Source of the DNA: Franconibacter pulveris DSM 19144
Lineage (GTDB): Bacteria > Pseudomonadota > Gammaproteobacteria > Enterobacterales > Enterobacteriaceae
Length of the DNA stretch: 64,000 nucleotides
Reading direction: 5' to 3'
Assembly (NCBI GenBank): GCA_000621185.1
Contig: KK211222.1
Span: 553,523 to 617,522, forward strand
Positions 8,597 to 15,772 of this stretch are shown here, piece after piece (the stretch's first letter is position 1; each line of letters opens with the position of its first letter). Under the pieces are notes generated by a model. It saw only the letters and a program-made list of their open reading frames with translations, made no database searches and was not told where the DNA came from. Position numbers and translations under genes: made by a program.

Positions 8597-8946
8597 GTTG
8601 CCTGCAGGGTGCAGATGAGGTGAGTGAAAGGGTTCGCGGCTCAGGCCCTGATCCTTACTCTTTCAGGATATATGCACGGGCGGTGAGCTGTTCCGTTCGC
8701 CAGAATGTTGTTTTCATATGTACCCTTCCTTCACGCGAACGTGCCAGGGGGCTCAAAGCCAGCCCCCTGGCGACCCCGGCTCCCGGCACGCAAAATCGGC
8801 CCCCTTCGGGGCAGACCTTCCGTTCTGTCATCTGGCTTCGGGTCGGTCCTGACGGTGCATCCCTGCACCGACATGACCTCACGCCGGTTCCCTCCGGCGT
8901 GCCCCGGCCATCTGCCCGTCCGGAAGGCGATTTTGAGGCCGGATAA
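8593..8946 (+). CDS. Doubtful ORF overlapping repeat copy A (Ash/Icd-like frame)
   Basis: An open frame of 117 codons covering repeat copy A. It shares PAPGTQNRP, WLRV and DGxSLxRH with the minus-strand ORF in copy B, and both recall small enterobacterial and P4/P1-related proteins annotated as Ash or Icd-like host cell division inhibitors (recalled, not searched). The two copies differ by small indels that shift the reading frame relative to each other, there is no good ribosome site at the ATG, and the start overlaps the AhpD-like gene's stop. The conserved hairpins explain the conservation better than the protein does. Confidence 0.2.
   Translation: MSCLQGADEVSERVRGSGPDPYSFRIYARAVSCSVRQNVVFICTLPSRERARGLKASPLATPAPGTQNRPPSGQTFRSVIWLRVGPDGASLHRHDLTPVPSGVPRPSARPEGDFEAG
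8636..8942 (+). repeat. Structured repeat copy A (307 bp), left member of an inverted pair
   Basis: Read on the plus strand this segment aligns along its length with the reverse complement of 9164-9470. Shared blocks include GCGGCTCAGG at the left end, the segment around GGATATATGCA, CGGCTCCCGGCACGCAAAAT, GGCTTCGGGTC and a terminal 17-bp GGCGATTTTGAGGCCGG. Four hairpins are visible: an 11-bp stem 8743-8753/8761-8771, a 5-bp stem 8799-8803/8808-8812, a 7-bp stem 8853-8859/8864-8870 and an 8-bp stem 8880-8887/8894-8901. The stem sequences differ from those of copy B in a compensatory way, which points to a selected RNA or single-stranded DNA structure. Confidence 0.8.
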
Positions 8947-9163
8947 ACGTCACCGCTGACAGGCTGACGAAAATAATCATGGTGGTGTTGCTGTAGGGCA
9001 GGACACGTTTTGGTGGTTCGGAGGGTGAGCAAGCGCAGCGCCACTTGCTGGTTTTTATCCCTCGCCCTTTAGGGTGAGGGAAAAATGACGGCGCGGCTGT
9101 ATCCCGGCCGTTAAAGCGAAACAATTCCTGCAACAGAATAAAACGCTGAAGGGGAGGATAAGT

Positions 9164-9470
9164 CCGGCCTCAAAATCGCCTCAGCTTTTTCACGGTGACC
9201 GGGGCGCACCGGTTGGACCCGGTGCGAGGGCATGTCGGCACAGGGACGTGCCGTCATGCCTGACCCGAAGCCAGCGGGGAAAAGATGAGGTTTCCCGCTT
9301 CAGCGGGCGATTTTGCGTGCCGGGAGCCGGGATTGTTAAGGGGGCGGCGGCGAGCCCCCTTAACACGTTCGCGTGAGAGGTGGCGACATATAAAGACAAC
9401 ATTCCGGCGAACGTAACCTTAACCGCCCATGCATATATCCCAAGAGAGTAAAGTTCAGCACCTGAGCCGC
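9164..9470 (-). repeat. Structured repeat copy B (307 bp), right member of an inverted pair
   Basis: This is the reverse-oriented partner of 8636-8942, of the same length and with about 220 bp between the copies. On the minus strand the same four hairpins occur in the same order: stems at 9354-9364/9335-9345, 9303-9307/9294-9298, 9248-9253/9236-9241 and 9219-9226/9205-9212. Stem 3 is CGGCAC/GTGCCG here against CGGTGCA/TGCACCG in copy A. Stem 4 is CGCACCGG/CCGGTGCG here against CACGCCGG/CCGGCGTG. The paired changes keep base pairing. The two copies face each other. The sequence between them (8943-9163) shows no convincing gene. Confidence 0.8.
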
Positions 9471-9483
9471 CTGCGCCCCTCAA
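9190..9483 (-). CDS. Doubtful ORF overlapping repeat copy B (Ash/Icd-like frame)
   Basis: A 97-codon frame with IYAWAV, MLSLYVATSHANV, PAPGTQNRP and WLRVRHDGTSLCRH. These phrases recur in small phage P4/P1-related Ash or Icd-like annotations in enterobacteria (from memory). If either repeat copy encodes a protein it is this one, because the frame is more complete than in copy A. The element's conservation is nevertheless explained by covarying stems, so the coding call is weak. Confidence 0.35.
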   Translation of the reverse strand: MRGAGGSGAELYSLGIYAWAVKVTFAGMLSLYVATSHANVLRGLAAAPLTIPAPGTQNRPLKRETSSFPRWLRVRHDGTSLCRHALAPGPTGAPRSP

Positions 9484-9597
9484 GCCCCTCCCATTTATAA
9501 AACTGGTTCATAAGACCATGCGAAGTTATCGGTCTAATTCCGCAGGCCCGGCTTTGTTAGGGTAGAAGAGGGTTTAAGCGCTTTTAAGCAGCAGAAA

Positions 9598-9752
9598 ATG
9601 AAAATTACCCACAGCGGTTCACAACCTTCCATACGCGGACCTGAAGAATGGTTTACCGGCCAGGTGCGCATCGACTCGCCATTCCGGGTGCCCGGGCAGG
9701 CGACGCGACGCCTGAAACCGCCATGACGCATATCGCTATCGCAAAAAAGTAA
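9598..9752 (+). pseudogene. Cupin-domain protein remnant (internal deletion)
   Basis: The frame from ATG 9598 reads KITHSGSQPSIRGPEEWFTG and continues QVRIDSPFRVP. This is the N-terminus of the small cupin proteins (about 130 residues) related to YdbC-neighbour and mandelonitrile-lyase-type cupins. After about 40 codons it meets a stop at 9724. In another frame at 9723-9752 lies MTHIAIAKK plus stop, which matches the C-terminal MTHIAIQE-type ending of the same family. The whole metal-binding cupin core (the HxH motif region) is missing, so an internal deletion of roughly 200-250 bp has fused the two ends out of frame. Full-length relatives often accompany alcohol dehydrogenases, carboxymuconolactone decarboxylases and AraC regulators, all of which flank it here. 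Confidence 0.7.
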
Positions 9753-9789
9753 ACGGCAGCCCCGTAGAATGAATGGAAAAGGTCAGTGC

Positions 9790-9814
9790 TGAGCAGTATA
9801 AGAAATGAGCAGTA
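9790..9814. promoter_or_regulatory. Direct repeat upstream of the alcohol dehydrogenase gene
   Basis: The 9-mer TGAGCAGTA occurs twice, at 9790-9798 and 9806-9814, a 16-bp period (about one and a half helical turns), some 40 bp before the dehydrogenase start. It could be a regulator binding site or part of the cupin gene's former downstream region. No family could be assigned. Confidence 0.3.
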
Positions 9815-9854
9815 CAAAAATTAATCATCGTCTCGTTTCCTGGAGGAGAAGGCC

Positions 9855-10913
9855 ATGACTAAGAAAGTGCTCAGCTATGCTGTCCGGACTGCCAAAAGTC
9901 CGCTCGGACCGCTTGAAATCACCCGTCGCGATCCGCGCCCTGATGATGTGGTGCTGGAGATACTCTACTGCGGCGTTTGCCATTCGGATTTACACCAGGC
10001 GCGCAACGACTGGGGATTCAGCCACTATCCCCTCGTGCCCGGACATGAAATTATCGGCCGCGTCAGAGCAGTGGGCAGCGAAGTATCTAAGTTCAAAGTG
10101 GGTGAGTATGCCGCTATCGGCTGCATGGTCGACGCCTGCCGCGACTGCGACCCCTGCAAGAAGGGGCTTGAGCAATACTGCGTAAAGGGTTGCACTCAGA
10201 CCTATAACGGTTTCGACAGGCATGATCATCAGCCGACCTATGGCGGCTACTCTCAGTGTATCGTCGCCTCTGAAGCGTTTGTGCTGAAGATCCCTCCCGG
10301 GATGAATCTGAAGTCGGCCGCGCCGCTATTATGTGCGGGCATTACCACCTGGTCGCCGCTGCGGCACTGGAACGTGGGCGAGGGCAGTAAAGTCGCGGTG
10401 ATAGGGCTTGGCGGCCTGGGTCATATGGCGATAAAGCTTGCCCGCGCGCTGGGCGCGGAGGTGACGCTGTTTACCCGTTCGCCCGGGAAAGCAGATGACG
10501 CCCGCCGCCTCGGCGCGCACAACGTGGTGATTTCCACTGACCCGGGGCAGATGGAGTCGGTATGGGGAGCGTTTGAACTCATCATCGACACCGTGCCTTA
10601 TGAGCATGACATCAACCCCTATATCATGACGCTGCAAGTAGACGGCACGCTGGTCTTTGTCGGTCAGTTAGGCAACATCAACCCCACCGCCAATACGGTG
10701 GCGATGATCATGGGGCGACGGGCGCTGGCGGGCTCCGCCATCGGCGGCATTGCGGAAACCCAGGAGCTGCTCGACTTCTGCGGCGAACACGGCATTACGG
10801 CGGAGGTAGAGATGATCCGCATCCAGGATATTAACGAAGCGTGGGTTCGTTTGGAGAACAGCGATGTGAAATATCGCTTCGTCATCGATATGGATACACT
10901 GAAAATCCCCTGA
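9855..10913 (+). CDS. Zinc-dependent NAD(P)H alcohol dehydrogenase, YahK/cinnamyl-alcohol dehydrogenase type
   Basis: A 352-residue medium-chain dehydrogenase. The catalytic zinc ligands lie in CGVCHSDLHQ and PGHEIIG, and the structural zinc loop is CRDCDPCKKGLEQYC. The Rossmann nucleotide motif is GLGGLG near residue 182, and CAGITTWSPLRHW and KYRFVIDMDTL at the C-terminus are hallmarks of the YahK/YjgB subgroup. These enzymes reduce a broad range of aldehydes with NADPH. The start has GGAGGAG 7 nt upstream. It probably formed a unit with the broken cupin gene just before it. Substrate is not predictable. Confidence 0.92.
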   Translation: MTKKVLSYAVRTAKSPLGPLEITRRDPRPDDVVLEILYCGVCHSDLHQARNDWGFSHYPLVPGHEIIGRVRAVGSEVSKFKVGEYAAIGCMVDACRDCDPCKKGLEQYCVKGCTQTYNGFDRHDHQPTYGGYSQCIVASEAFVLKIPPGMNLKSAAPLLCAGITTWSPLRHWNVGEGSKVAVIGLGGLGHMAIKLARALGAEVTLFTRSPGKADDARRLGAHNVVISTDPGQMESVWGAFELIIDTVPYEHDINPYIMTLQVDGTLVFVGQLGNINPTANTVAMIMGRRALAGSAIGGIAETQELLDFCGEHGITAEVEMIRIQDINEAWVRLENSDVKYRFVIDMDTLKIP

Positions 10914-11068
10914 TGAACGCCGCTTCCTTCAGGCCCTGCGTCGCGCGGGGCTTCTTGTTATTGCCTCGTCTGCGTTATATCCCTTCGCTATAAACGTCGG
11001 CTGCGCTGGCATATCTTCCTCCTGGCGTCCAGGCTTAAGGGCGTGTTCAATCACAACAGGAGAAATGT

Positions 11069-11392
11069 ATGTCCTTACAATATGCGGAATGTATCGAAGC
11101 CTGTTACGACTGCGCCGCGGCCTGCGACTATTGCGCCGCATCCTGCCTGAAAGAAGAAGACCCGGGCATGATGCGCGACTGCATCCGTCTGGATATGCAG
11201 TGCGCCAACCTCTGCCGCCTGGCGGCGCAGTTTATGGCGATGGGAAGCACCTGGGCGAAATCAGTTTGCCAACTGTGTGCCGAGATTTGTGAAGAATGCG
11301 GCAAAACCTGCCGTCAGCACCCGATGGATCACTGCCAGAAGTGCGCCGACGCCTGCCTGCGTTGCGCCAAACTCTGTCGCGACATGGCCTGA
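11069..11392 (+). CDS. Four-helix-bundle cysteine-rich copper-storage-type protein (DUF326)
   Basis: A 107-residue protein with 19 cysteines (positions 8, 12, 15, 19, 22, 26, 38, 45, 49, 67, 70, 74, 77, 81, 89, 92, 96, 99 and 103). They recur mostly every 3-4 residues along helices, so their thiols line the inside of a four-helix bundle. This is the Csp/DUF326 pattern; Csp3-type proteins lack a signal peptide, act in the cytosol and hold many Cu(I) ions. No export signal is seen, consistent with Csp3. A good CAGGAGA ribosome site precedes the ATG. It is a single gene ending in a terminator. Metal identity is an inference from the family. Confidence 0.88.
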   Translation: MSLQYAECIEACYDCAAACDYCAASCLKEEDPGMMRDCIRLDMQCANLCRLAAQFMAMGSTWAKSVCQLCAEICEECGKTCRQHPMDHCQKCADACLRCAKLCRDMA

Positions 11393-11399
11393 TGAGCAT

Positions 11400-11422
11400 G
11401 CGCCCCCTGCGGGCGCGTTTTC
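11400..11422 (+). terminator. Rho-independent terminator after the copper-storage-type gene
   Basis: GCGCCC/GGGCGC forms a 6-bp GC stem with a 5-nt loop, followed by GTTTTC, 8 bp after the stop codon of the DUF326 gene. Confidence 0.7.
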
Positions 11423-11620
11423 ATGCTTTCGTCGCTTCTCACGCCTTGCGCAAATCAGCCTGGGTTTAGCTTTTCTCTGTCAAATCAGCCAAATGTCTTA
11501 AAGCGCGCGCTTTACGTTCAGTGCTTTACTTTCTCTTGCCCCTGAAAAACACAGTCGACGTGATTAACCCTCACCGAATGCGGCCGGCTGCGATTACAAT
11601 GAATAAAAAAGGAAGCGAAG

Positions 11621-12037
11621 ATGAGCCGAAGCCGAGCTGATGTCATTATTGATCGCATACATAACGCGCTGAGCGGCGACCCGCTCTACGCCACCAATTT
11701 GCTTTACCAGAGCCTGGAGTCCGCCTCTTTTGGCATGGTGAAGGTGGTGGTGTTTTTCTTTCAGGTGGCGGATAACGATCTGAGCGCGGATATGTCTGCC
11801 CGTGAAGTGCTGGCGCGGCTGCATGATGAAGGTATTTTTGTGGCGTTTCACAAGACCCGTCGCCGCGAAGGCGAGCGGCTGCTCACCGTCAGCCAGGCGC
11901 TGAATACGGAAAACTTCAACTATACCTATGGCAATTTGCAAGGGTTCACTCGCCTGTGGCTTATTAAAACCACCGAAGCGGAGAGAGCGCTGCGCGACAT
12001 GAAAGCGCAGCAGAAAAACGTGGTATTCAGGCACTAA
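11621..12037 (+). CDS. Uncharacterised protein, 138 residues
   Basis: I do not recognise this protein. It starts after a strong AAGGAAGCGAAG ribosome site, has no signal peptide or membrane span, and is rich in helix-forming residues. It opens SRADVIIDRIHNALSGDPLYATNLLYQS, includes the hydrophobic strand MVKVVVFFFQV, and ends RALRDMKAQQKNVVFRH with many basic residues (TRRREGER). The paired charges and the tail are compatible with a nucleic-acid-associated or regulatory role, but nothing proves it. It stands alone, with about 225 bp upstream and an imperfect hairpin (GAACCG/CGGTTC at 12045-12060) just after its stop. Confidence 0.75.
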   Translation: MSRSRADVIIDRIHNALSGDPLYATNLLYQSLESASFGMVKVVVFFFQVADNDLSADMSAREVLARLHDEGIFVAFHKTRRREGERLLTVSQALNTENFNYTYGNLQGFTRLWLIKTTEAERALRDMKAQQKNVVFRH

Positions 12038-12161
12038 TTGTTATCGAACCGCGATCGGTTCACTAATCTTTTACTACGCTATTTCAGGCACCTTTGCGGT
12101 TGCGTGGCCCGGGAGGAAGCAGGCAGCGCAACGGCTCTCCTTCATTCCACTGGAGCCTGAT

Positions 12162-12584
12162 ATGGAAAGAGACGCACCGCCACGTCGTTCAGCGCTTGCG
12201 CTGACGCTCTATGAGCTGCTCAACCCGCTGCCGCTCGGTTTTTTCGCCGCCGCCTGGCTATTCGACATCCTCTATATGAAAACCTTTCAGGTGTTCTGGA
12301 ACCAGGGCGCCAGCTGGTTAATTCTGTTTGGGCTGCTTATCGCCATTCTTCCCCGGCTCATTAACCTGGTGCAAACCTGGTGGGGCCGCAACGGCGCTTA
12401 TGTGCGCGCTTACCGCCTCGACTTCTGGCTGAATCTGCTGGCCATCCTGCTCGCTATTCTCAACGCCTTTATTCATAGCCGCGACGCGTATGCCGTGGTG
12501 CCGTTGGGCGTTATTCTCTCCACGCTGGTGGTGCTGCTAATCAGCATCGCTAATGTTCAACTGGCGCTGCGCACCCGCGCATAA
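12162..12584 (+). CDS. DUF2231-type inner-membrane protein
   Basis: A 140-residue protein with four predicted membrane spans (about residues 22-40, 53-72, 92-110 and 114-134). It matches the DUF2231 layout, including the NPLPLGFFAAAWLFDILYM start of the domain. DUF2231 proteins commonly accompany PQQ-type or sorbosone-type sugar dehydrogenases, as here, where the next gene begins 9 bp downstream. A role as membrane partner or quinone-linked electron acceptor is plausible but unproven. GGAG lies 6 nt before the ATG. Confidence 0.85.
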   Translation: MERDAPPRRSALALTLYELLNPLPLGFFAAAWLFDILYMKTFQVFWNQGASWLILFGLLIAILPRLINLVQTWWGRNGAYVRAYRLDFWLNLLAILLAILNAFIHSRDAYAVVPLGVILSTLVVLLISIANVQLALRTRA

Positions 12585-12593
12585 GGAGCAACG

Positions 12594-13892
12594 ATGAGAG
12601 CGTTAGCGATTGCTGTGTTGTCCGCGCTGCTTGTGGCGGGCTGTAATGATGATTCCGCCATCGACCCGGCAAAGCAAATCGGCCCGAACCCGGCGCTGCC
12701 CGAGGCGAAGAACTTTCTGATGCCGCCGATGCAGGTGCCTGAAGGGGTGCCGTGGAAGGCGGGCGAAATGCCGAAAGTCGCCGAAGGGTTGAAAATTGAA
12801 AAAATCGCCGAGGGGCTGAAGCATCCGCGTCAGGTTTATGTGCTGCCAAATAATGATGTGCTGGTGGTGGAGGCCAACGCGCCGAAAGGCAAACCGGTGG
12901 GATTCCCGAAATCGCTTATCATGGGCATCGTGCAGAAGTCCTCCGGCAAAGGGGGCGAGGGCGGCGACAGCATTACGCTGCTGCGCCCGACGGCGGGCGG
13001 CTGGGAAAAACATCGCTTTCTTGAAAACCTGCATTCGCCTTTTGGCGTGCAGCTTATCGGCAACACGCTCTATGTAGCGAATGCCGACGGGTTAATGACG
13101 TTCCCTTATCAGACTGGCCAGACGCGCATTACCGCGCCCGGCGCGCTGCTGACGGAACTGCCCGGCGGGCCGATAAACCATCACTGGACGAAGTCGCTGC
13201 TGGCGAGCACGGACGGCAGCAAGCTTTACGTGGGCGTCGGGTCGAACAGCAATATTACCGAAAACGGCATCGGCGCGGAGTACCGGCGCGCCGCGGTGCT
13301 GGAAGTGGACGCCGCCACCGGCGCAAGCCGGATTTACGCCAGCGGCCTGCGTAACCCAACCGGCCTGCAGTGGGAGCCGCAAAGCGGCAAGCTGTGGGCG
13401 ATTGTCAACGAGCGTGATGAAATTGGCTCGGACCTGGTGCCCGATTACCTCACCTCCGTGCAGGAGCATGGCTTCTACGGCTGGCCGTGGAGCTATTTCG
13501 GCCAGCATGTCGACGAGCGCGTACAGCCGCCGCGTCCCGATATGGTTGAAAAAGCGATCAAGCCCGATTACGCAATCGGCTCTCACGTGGCGCCGCTGGG
13601 GCTCGCTTTTTCCGGCGCGAACGGCCTGCCGGGCTATGAAAACGGCGCTTTCATCAGCGAGCATGGCAGCTGGAACCGCAAGCCGCTTAACGGGTATCGG
13701 GTCATCTGGGTGGCGTTTCGCGACGGCATGCCGGTAGGAACGCCAAAGACGGTGGTCTCAGGTTTTCTCACCGATGACGAAAAAGAGGTGCGCGGTCTGC
13801 CGGTGGGGCTGGCGATGGACAGCCGCGGCGGATTGCTGATTGCGGATGACGCCGGAAATATCGTCTGGCGCGTGAGCGCGGCGGGCGGCTAA
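12594..13892 (+). CDS. PQQ-dependent sugar (sorbosone) dehydrogenase-like lipoprotein
   Basis: A 432-residue secreted protein. The N-terminus RALAIAVLSALLVAGCNDD has a lipobox (LVAGC, Cys17), so it is likely a lipoprotein with D at +3, a hint of inner-membrane retention. The body is a six-bladed beta-propeller of the glucose/sorbosone dehydrogenase family: LKHPRQVYVLPNNDVLVVEAN, LYVGVGSNSNI, ASGLRNPTGLQWEP, VNERDEIGSDLVPDY, FISEHGSWNR and GLLIADDAGNIVWRV. The RNP and EHGSWNR motifs surround the PQQ pocket in characterised relatives. It is expressed with the DUF2231 membrane gene upstream. The sugar substrate is unknown. Confidence 0.88.
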   Translation: MRALAIAVLSALLVAGCNDDSAIDPAKQIGPNPALPEAKNFLMPPMQVPEGVPWKAGEMPKVAEGLKIEKIAEGLKHPRQVYVLPNNDVLVVEANAPKGKPVGFPKSLIMGIVQKSSGKGGEGGDSITLLRPTAGGWEKHRFLENLHSPFGVQLIGNTLYVANADGLMTFPYQTGQTRITAPGALLTELPGGPINHHWTKSLLASTDGSKLYVGVGSNSNITENGIGAEYRRAAVLEVDAATGASRIYASGLRNPTGLQWEPQSGKLWAIVNERDEIGSDLVPDYLTSVQEHGFYGWPWSYFGQHVDERVQPPRPDMVEKAIKPDYAIGSHVAPLGLAFSGANGLPGYENGAFISEHGSWNRKPLNGYRVIWVAFRDGMPVGTPKTVVSGFLTDDEKEVRGLPVGLAMDSRGGLLIADDAGNIVWRVSAAGG

Positions 13893-14035
13893 ACCCGGTT
13901 TCGCCGCTAACGTCTGCCATAGAATAGACTGACCGGGGGAGGGGAGGGGCGTACGGCAGTCCCGCAGGGAAAAACACCCTGAGCGCCCGTGGCGGGCAAG
14001 CATAGCGCTGCCCGCCGATGCGCTGCTTGTTCGGC

Positions 14036-15247
14036 TTAACCAACCTCGGGCAGCAGGCCCGCCGCCATCAGCGCCTGGATAGCGATGATGCCCACGCCGC
14101 ACGCCACGACCAGCGCCAGCAACGGCTTACCTCCCGCGACTCGCCATGGCTGGCGCGGCGTTTGCTCGCGGCTTTTCCAGACCAGCAGCGCCGGGATAAT
14201 CAGCGCCAGTATGGCGAGCGCGACCCCGGCGTAGCCGAGCGCCATCACAAACCCCTGCGGATAAAAGAGCGCGAACGCGAGCGGCGGGAGAAACGTAATC
14301 AGCCCGCTTTGCAGGCGGCCGCCCACTTTACGGCTGCGCTGGAACATGTCGCTCAGGTAATCAAACAGCCCGAGCGATACGCCAAGGAAAGAGGTCGCCA
14401 GCGCGAGATCGGCAAACAGATGCACCGCCAGCTCCACGTGCGGGGAGGCCACTACCTGACGCACTGCCTGTAACAGGCCGTTAAGCCCGGCGTGGTTCGC
14501 CAGCAGGTGGTTGAAGGTCGCGGAGTCGATGGCGCCAAGCGTCGCCAGTTGCCAGAAGAGATAGGCGACGAGCGGAATGGCGCTGCCGGTAATAAAGACC
14601 AGGCGCAGCTTGCGAATATCGCCGTTCAGATAGCTGACGATGCTCGGCACGCTGCCGTGAAAGCCAAAAGAGGTAAAAATCACGGGAATAGCGGAAAAGG
14701 CGAGGCCTTGCTCAAGCGGCATCGACAGCAGATTCGCCCGGTGTACATGCGGCATCAACAGCGCCAGCATGACCAGCAGTAAAACGATCTTGGCGCTAAA
14801 AAGCAGACGGTTAAACAGGTCTACCATGGTGGTGCCGATACAGACTATTGCGCCAGCCACTACCGTGAAAAGCAGTACGCCTGTGGAAGGCGAGAGCGGA
14901 ATAGCCAGCCAGTCGCTGAAGCTTGCCGCCAGCAGCTCGCCCGCGCCGCTGATATAGGCGGCGGTCAGGGCGTACATTAAAAACAGCATACTGAAGCCCG
15001 TCAGCCACTGTCCGGGCCGACCGAGATAGCGCCGCGCCAGCGAGCCAAGTCCCGTATCCGCCGGTACATGCTGATACACTTCCACCAGCAGCAGGGCGGT
15101 GTAACACATCAGCGCCCACATGCCTATCAACAACAGCAAAGTGATACCCATTCCTACCCCGGCGCTGGCAAGCGGCATTGCCAGCATACCGGCGCCAATA
15201 GTGGTGCCCGCCACGATAAAAACACTGCCAAGAGTGCGATTCTTCAC
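14036..15247 (-). CDS. tyrP: Tyrosine-specific proton symporter TyrP
   Basis: A 403-residue amino-acid permease of the aromatic amino acid transporter family. It is collinear with E. coli TyrP from [26 protein letters not shown] to AGLLPEVG and of identical length. It carries about 11 membrane spans. An upstream in-frame GTG would add 8 residues; the GTG at 15247 is preferred because GAGGG lies 5 nt upstream and the product then matches the E. coli length. The upstream region contains a TGT-N12-ACA TyrR-type box, consistent with tyrosine-dependent control as in E. coli. Confidence 0.95.
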   Translation of the reverse strand: MKNRTLGSVFIVAGTTIGAGMLAMPLASAGVGMGITLLLLIGMWALMCYTALLLVEVYQHVPADTGLGSLARRYLGRPGQWLTGFSMLFLMYALTAAYISGAGELLAASFSDWLAIPLSPSTGVLLFTVVAGAIVCIGTTMVDLFNRLLFSAKIVLLLVMLALLMPHVHRANLLSMPLEQGLAFSAIPVIFTSFGFHGSVPSIVSYLNGDIRKLRLVFITGSAIPLVAYLFWQLATLGAIDSATFNHLLANHAGLNGLLQAVRQVVASPHVELAVHLFADLALATSFLGVSLGLFDYLSDMFQRSRKVGGRLQSGLITFLPPLAFALFYPQGFVMALGYAGVALAILALIIPALLVWKSREQTPRQPWRVAGGKPLLALVVACGVGIIAIQALMAAGLLPEVG

Positions 15248-15311
15248 GCTTCCCTCTGAAACTACGCTCACAAAAAATAATGGCGCGAAGGGTAAGGGAT
15301 TCGCGTCCGGG

Positions 15312-15352
15312 CGTCAAACCGTAGTGACAAGTATTGTCACTCCAGCTTTACA
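15312..15352 (-). promoter_or_regulatory. tyrP promoter region with TyrR-type box and palindrome
   Basis: TGTCACTCCAGCTTTACA (15335-15352) fits the TyrR box spacing TGT-N12-ACA, with a perfect right half TTTACA. Overlapping it is AGTGACAAGTATTGTCACT (15323-15341), an 8-bp inverted repeat around a 3-bp centre. On the minus strand TTGACG (15317-15312) is a candidate -35 box, 17 bp before a weak TACCCT. The boxes abut the -35, as in E. coli tyrP, where two TyrR boxes activate or repress. Confidence 0.55.
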
Positions 15353-15520
15353 GCTATAGACGGCGAACCAGCTGGAACAGGGAAGGGGAATGCGGTAATC
15401 TTTGCGGCGTTTACGCTTCGTTAAAATCACTACTTTCCCGATAAACCTACCGCTTCGTTAAATTAACCAACTTTCACATTGGCGGGATGTCACTTTTTTG
15501 CCCTCCGCATAATCCAGCGC

Positions 15521-15673
15521 GATCCAGCCTGTGCTTAAAGCCCGCCGTCTGCGCAGGGCGGGGATCGAAAAGGATCTCATTTGCCGCTTAAGTGGTTAAA
15601 AAGTAGCCCACCGGATCTGTTAGATAACAGCCCTGACTGTGGATAAAGTGTTGGTAAAAGCACCTGTGGATAA
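15521..15673. promoter_or_regulatory. Two consensus DnaA boxes with clustered GATC sites
   Basis: The gap between the OtsA-like stop and tyrP (15248-15772, 525 bp) has no gene. It contains TGTGGATAA at 15638-15646 and again at 15665-15673, both exact complements of the strong DnaA box TTATCCACA. They lie in the same orientation 27 bp apart. Four GATC (Dam) sites lie just upstream at 15521, 15563, 15573 and 15614, and CTGTTAGATAACAG (6-bp arms) is at 15618-15631. Confidence 0.5.
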
Positions 15674-15772
15674 ACTGTGTTGAAAATTTGCGCTGAGCAC
15701 GCGAGAACGAGAAAGGTGCAACCCCGACGTCGCCGCCAGGGTTGTTCAGAAAACGGTACAAACCCGGGGTCG

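Noticed and set aside
8600-9840. Prophage or integrated P4-like element
   Set aside because: No integrase, attachment duplication or tRNA target is visible; the repeats resemble small satellite sequences only and flanking genes are ordinary chromosomal ones.
12045-12060. Terminator after the unknown 138-residue gene
   Set aside because: A 6-bp stem exists but the following T tract is interrupted, so I did not list it as a feature.
15521-15673. Chromosomal replication origin
   Set aside because: Only two DnaA boxes, no AT-rich unwinding repeats and no gidA/mnmG or mioC-type neighbours, so it is not oriC.
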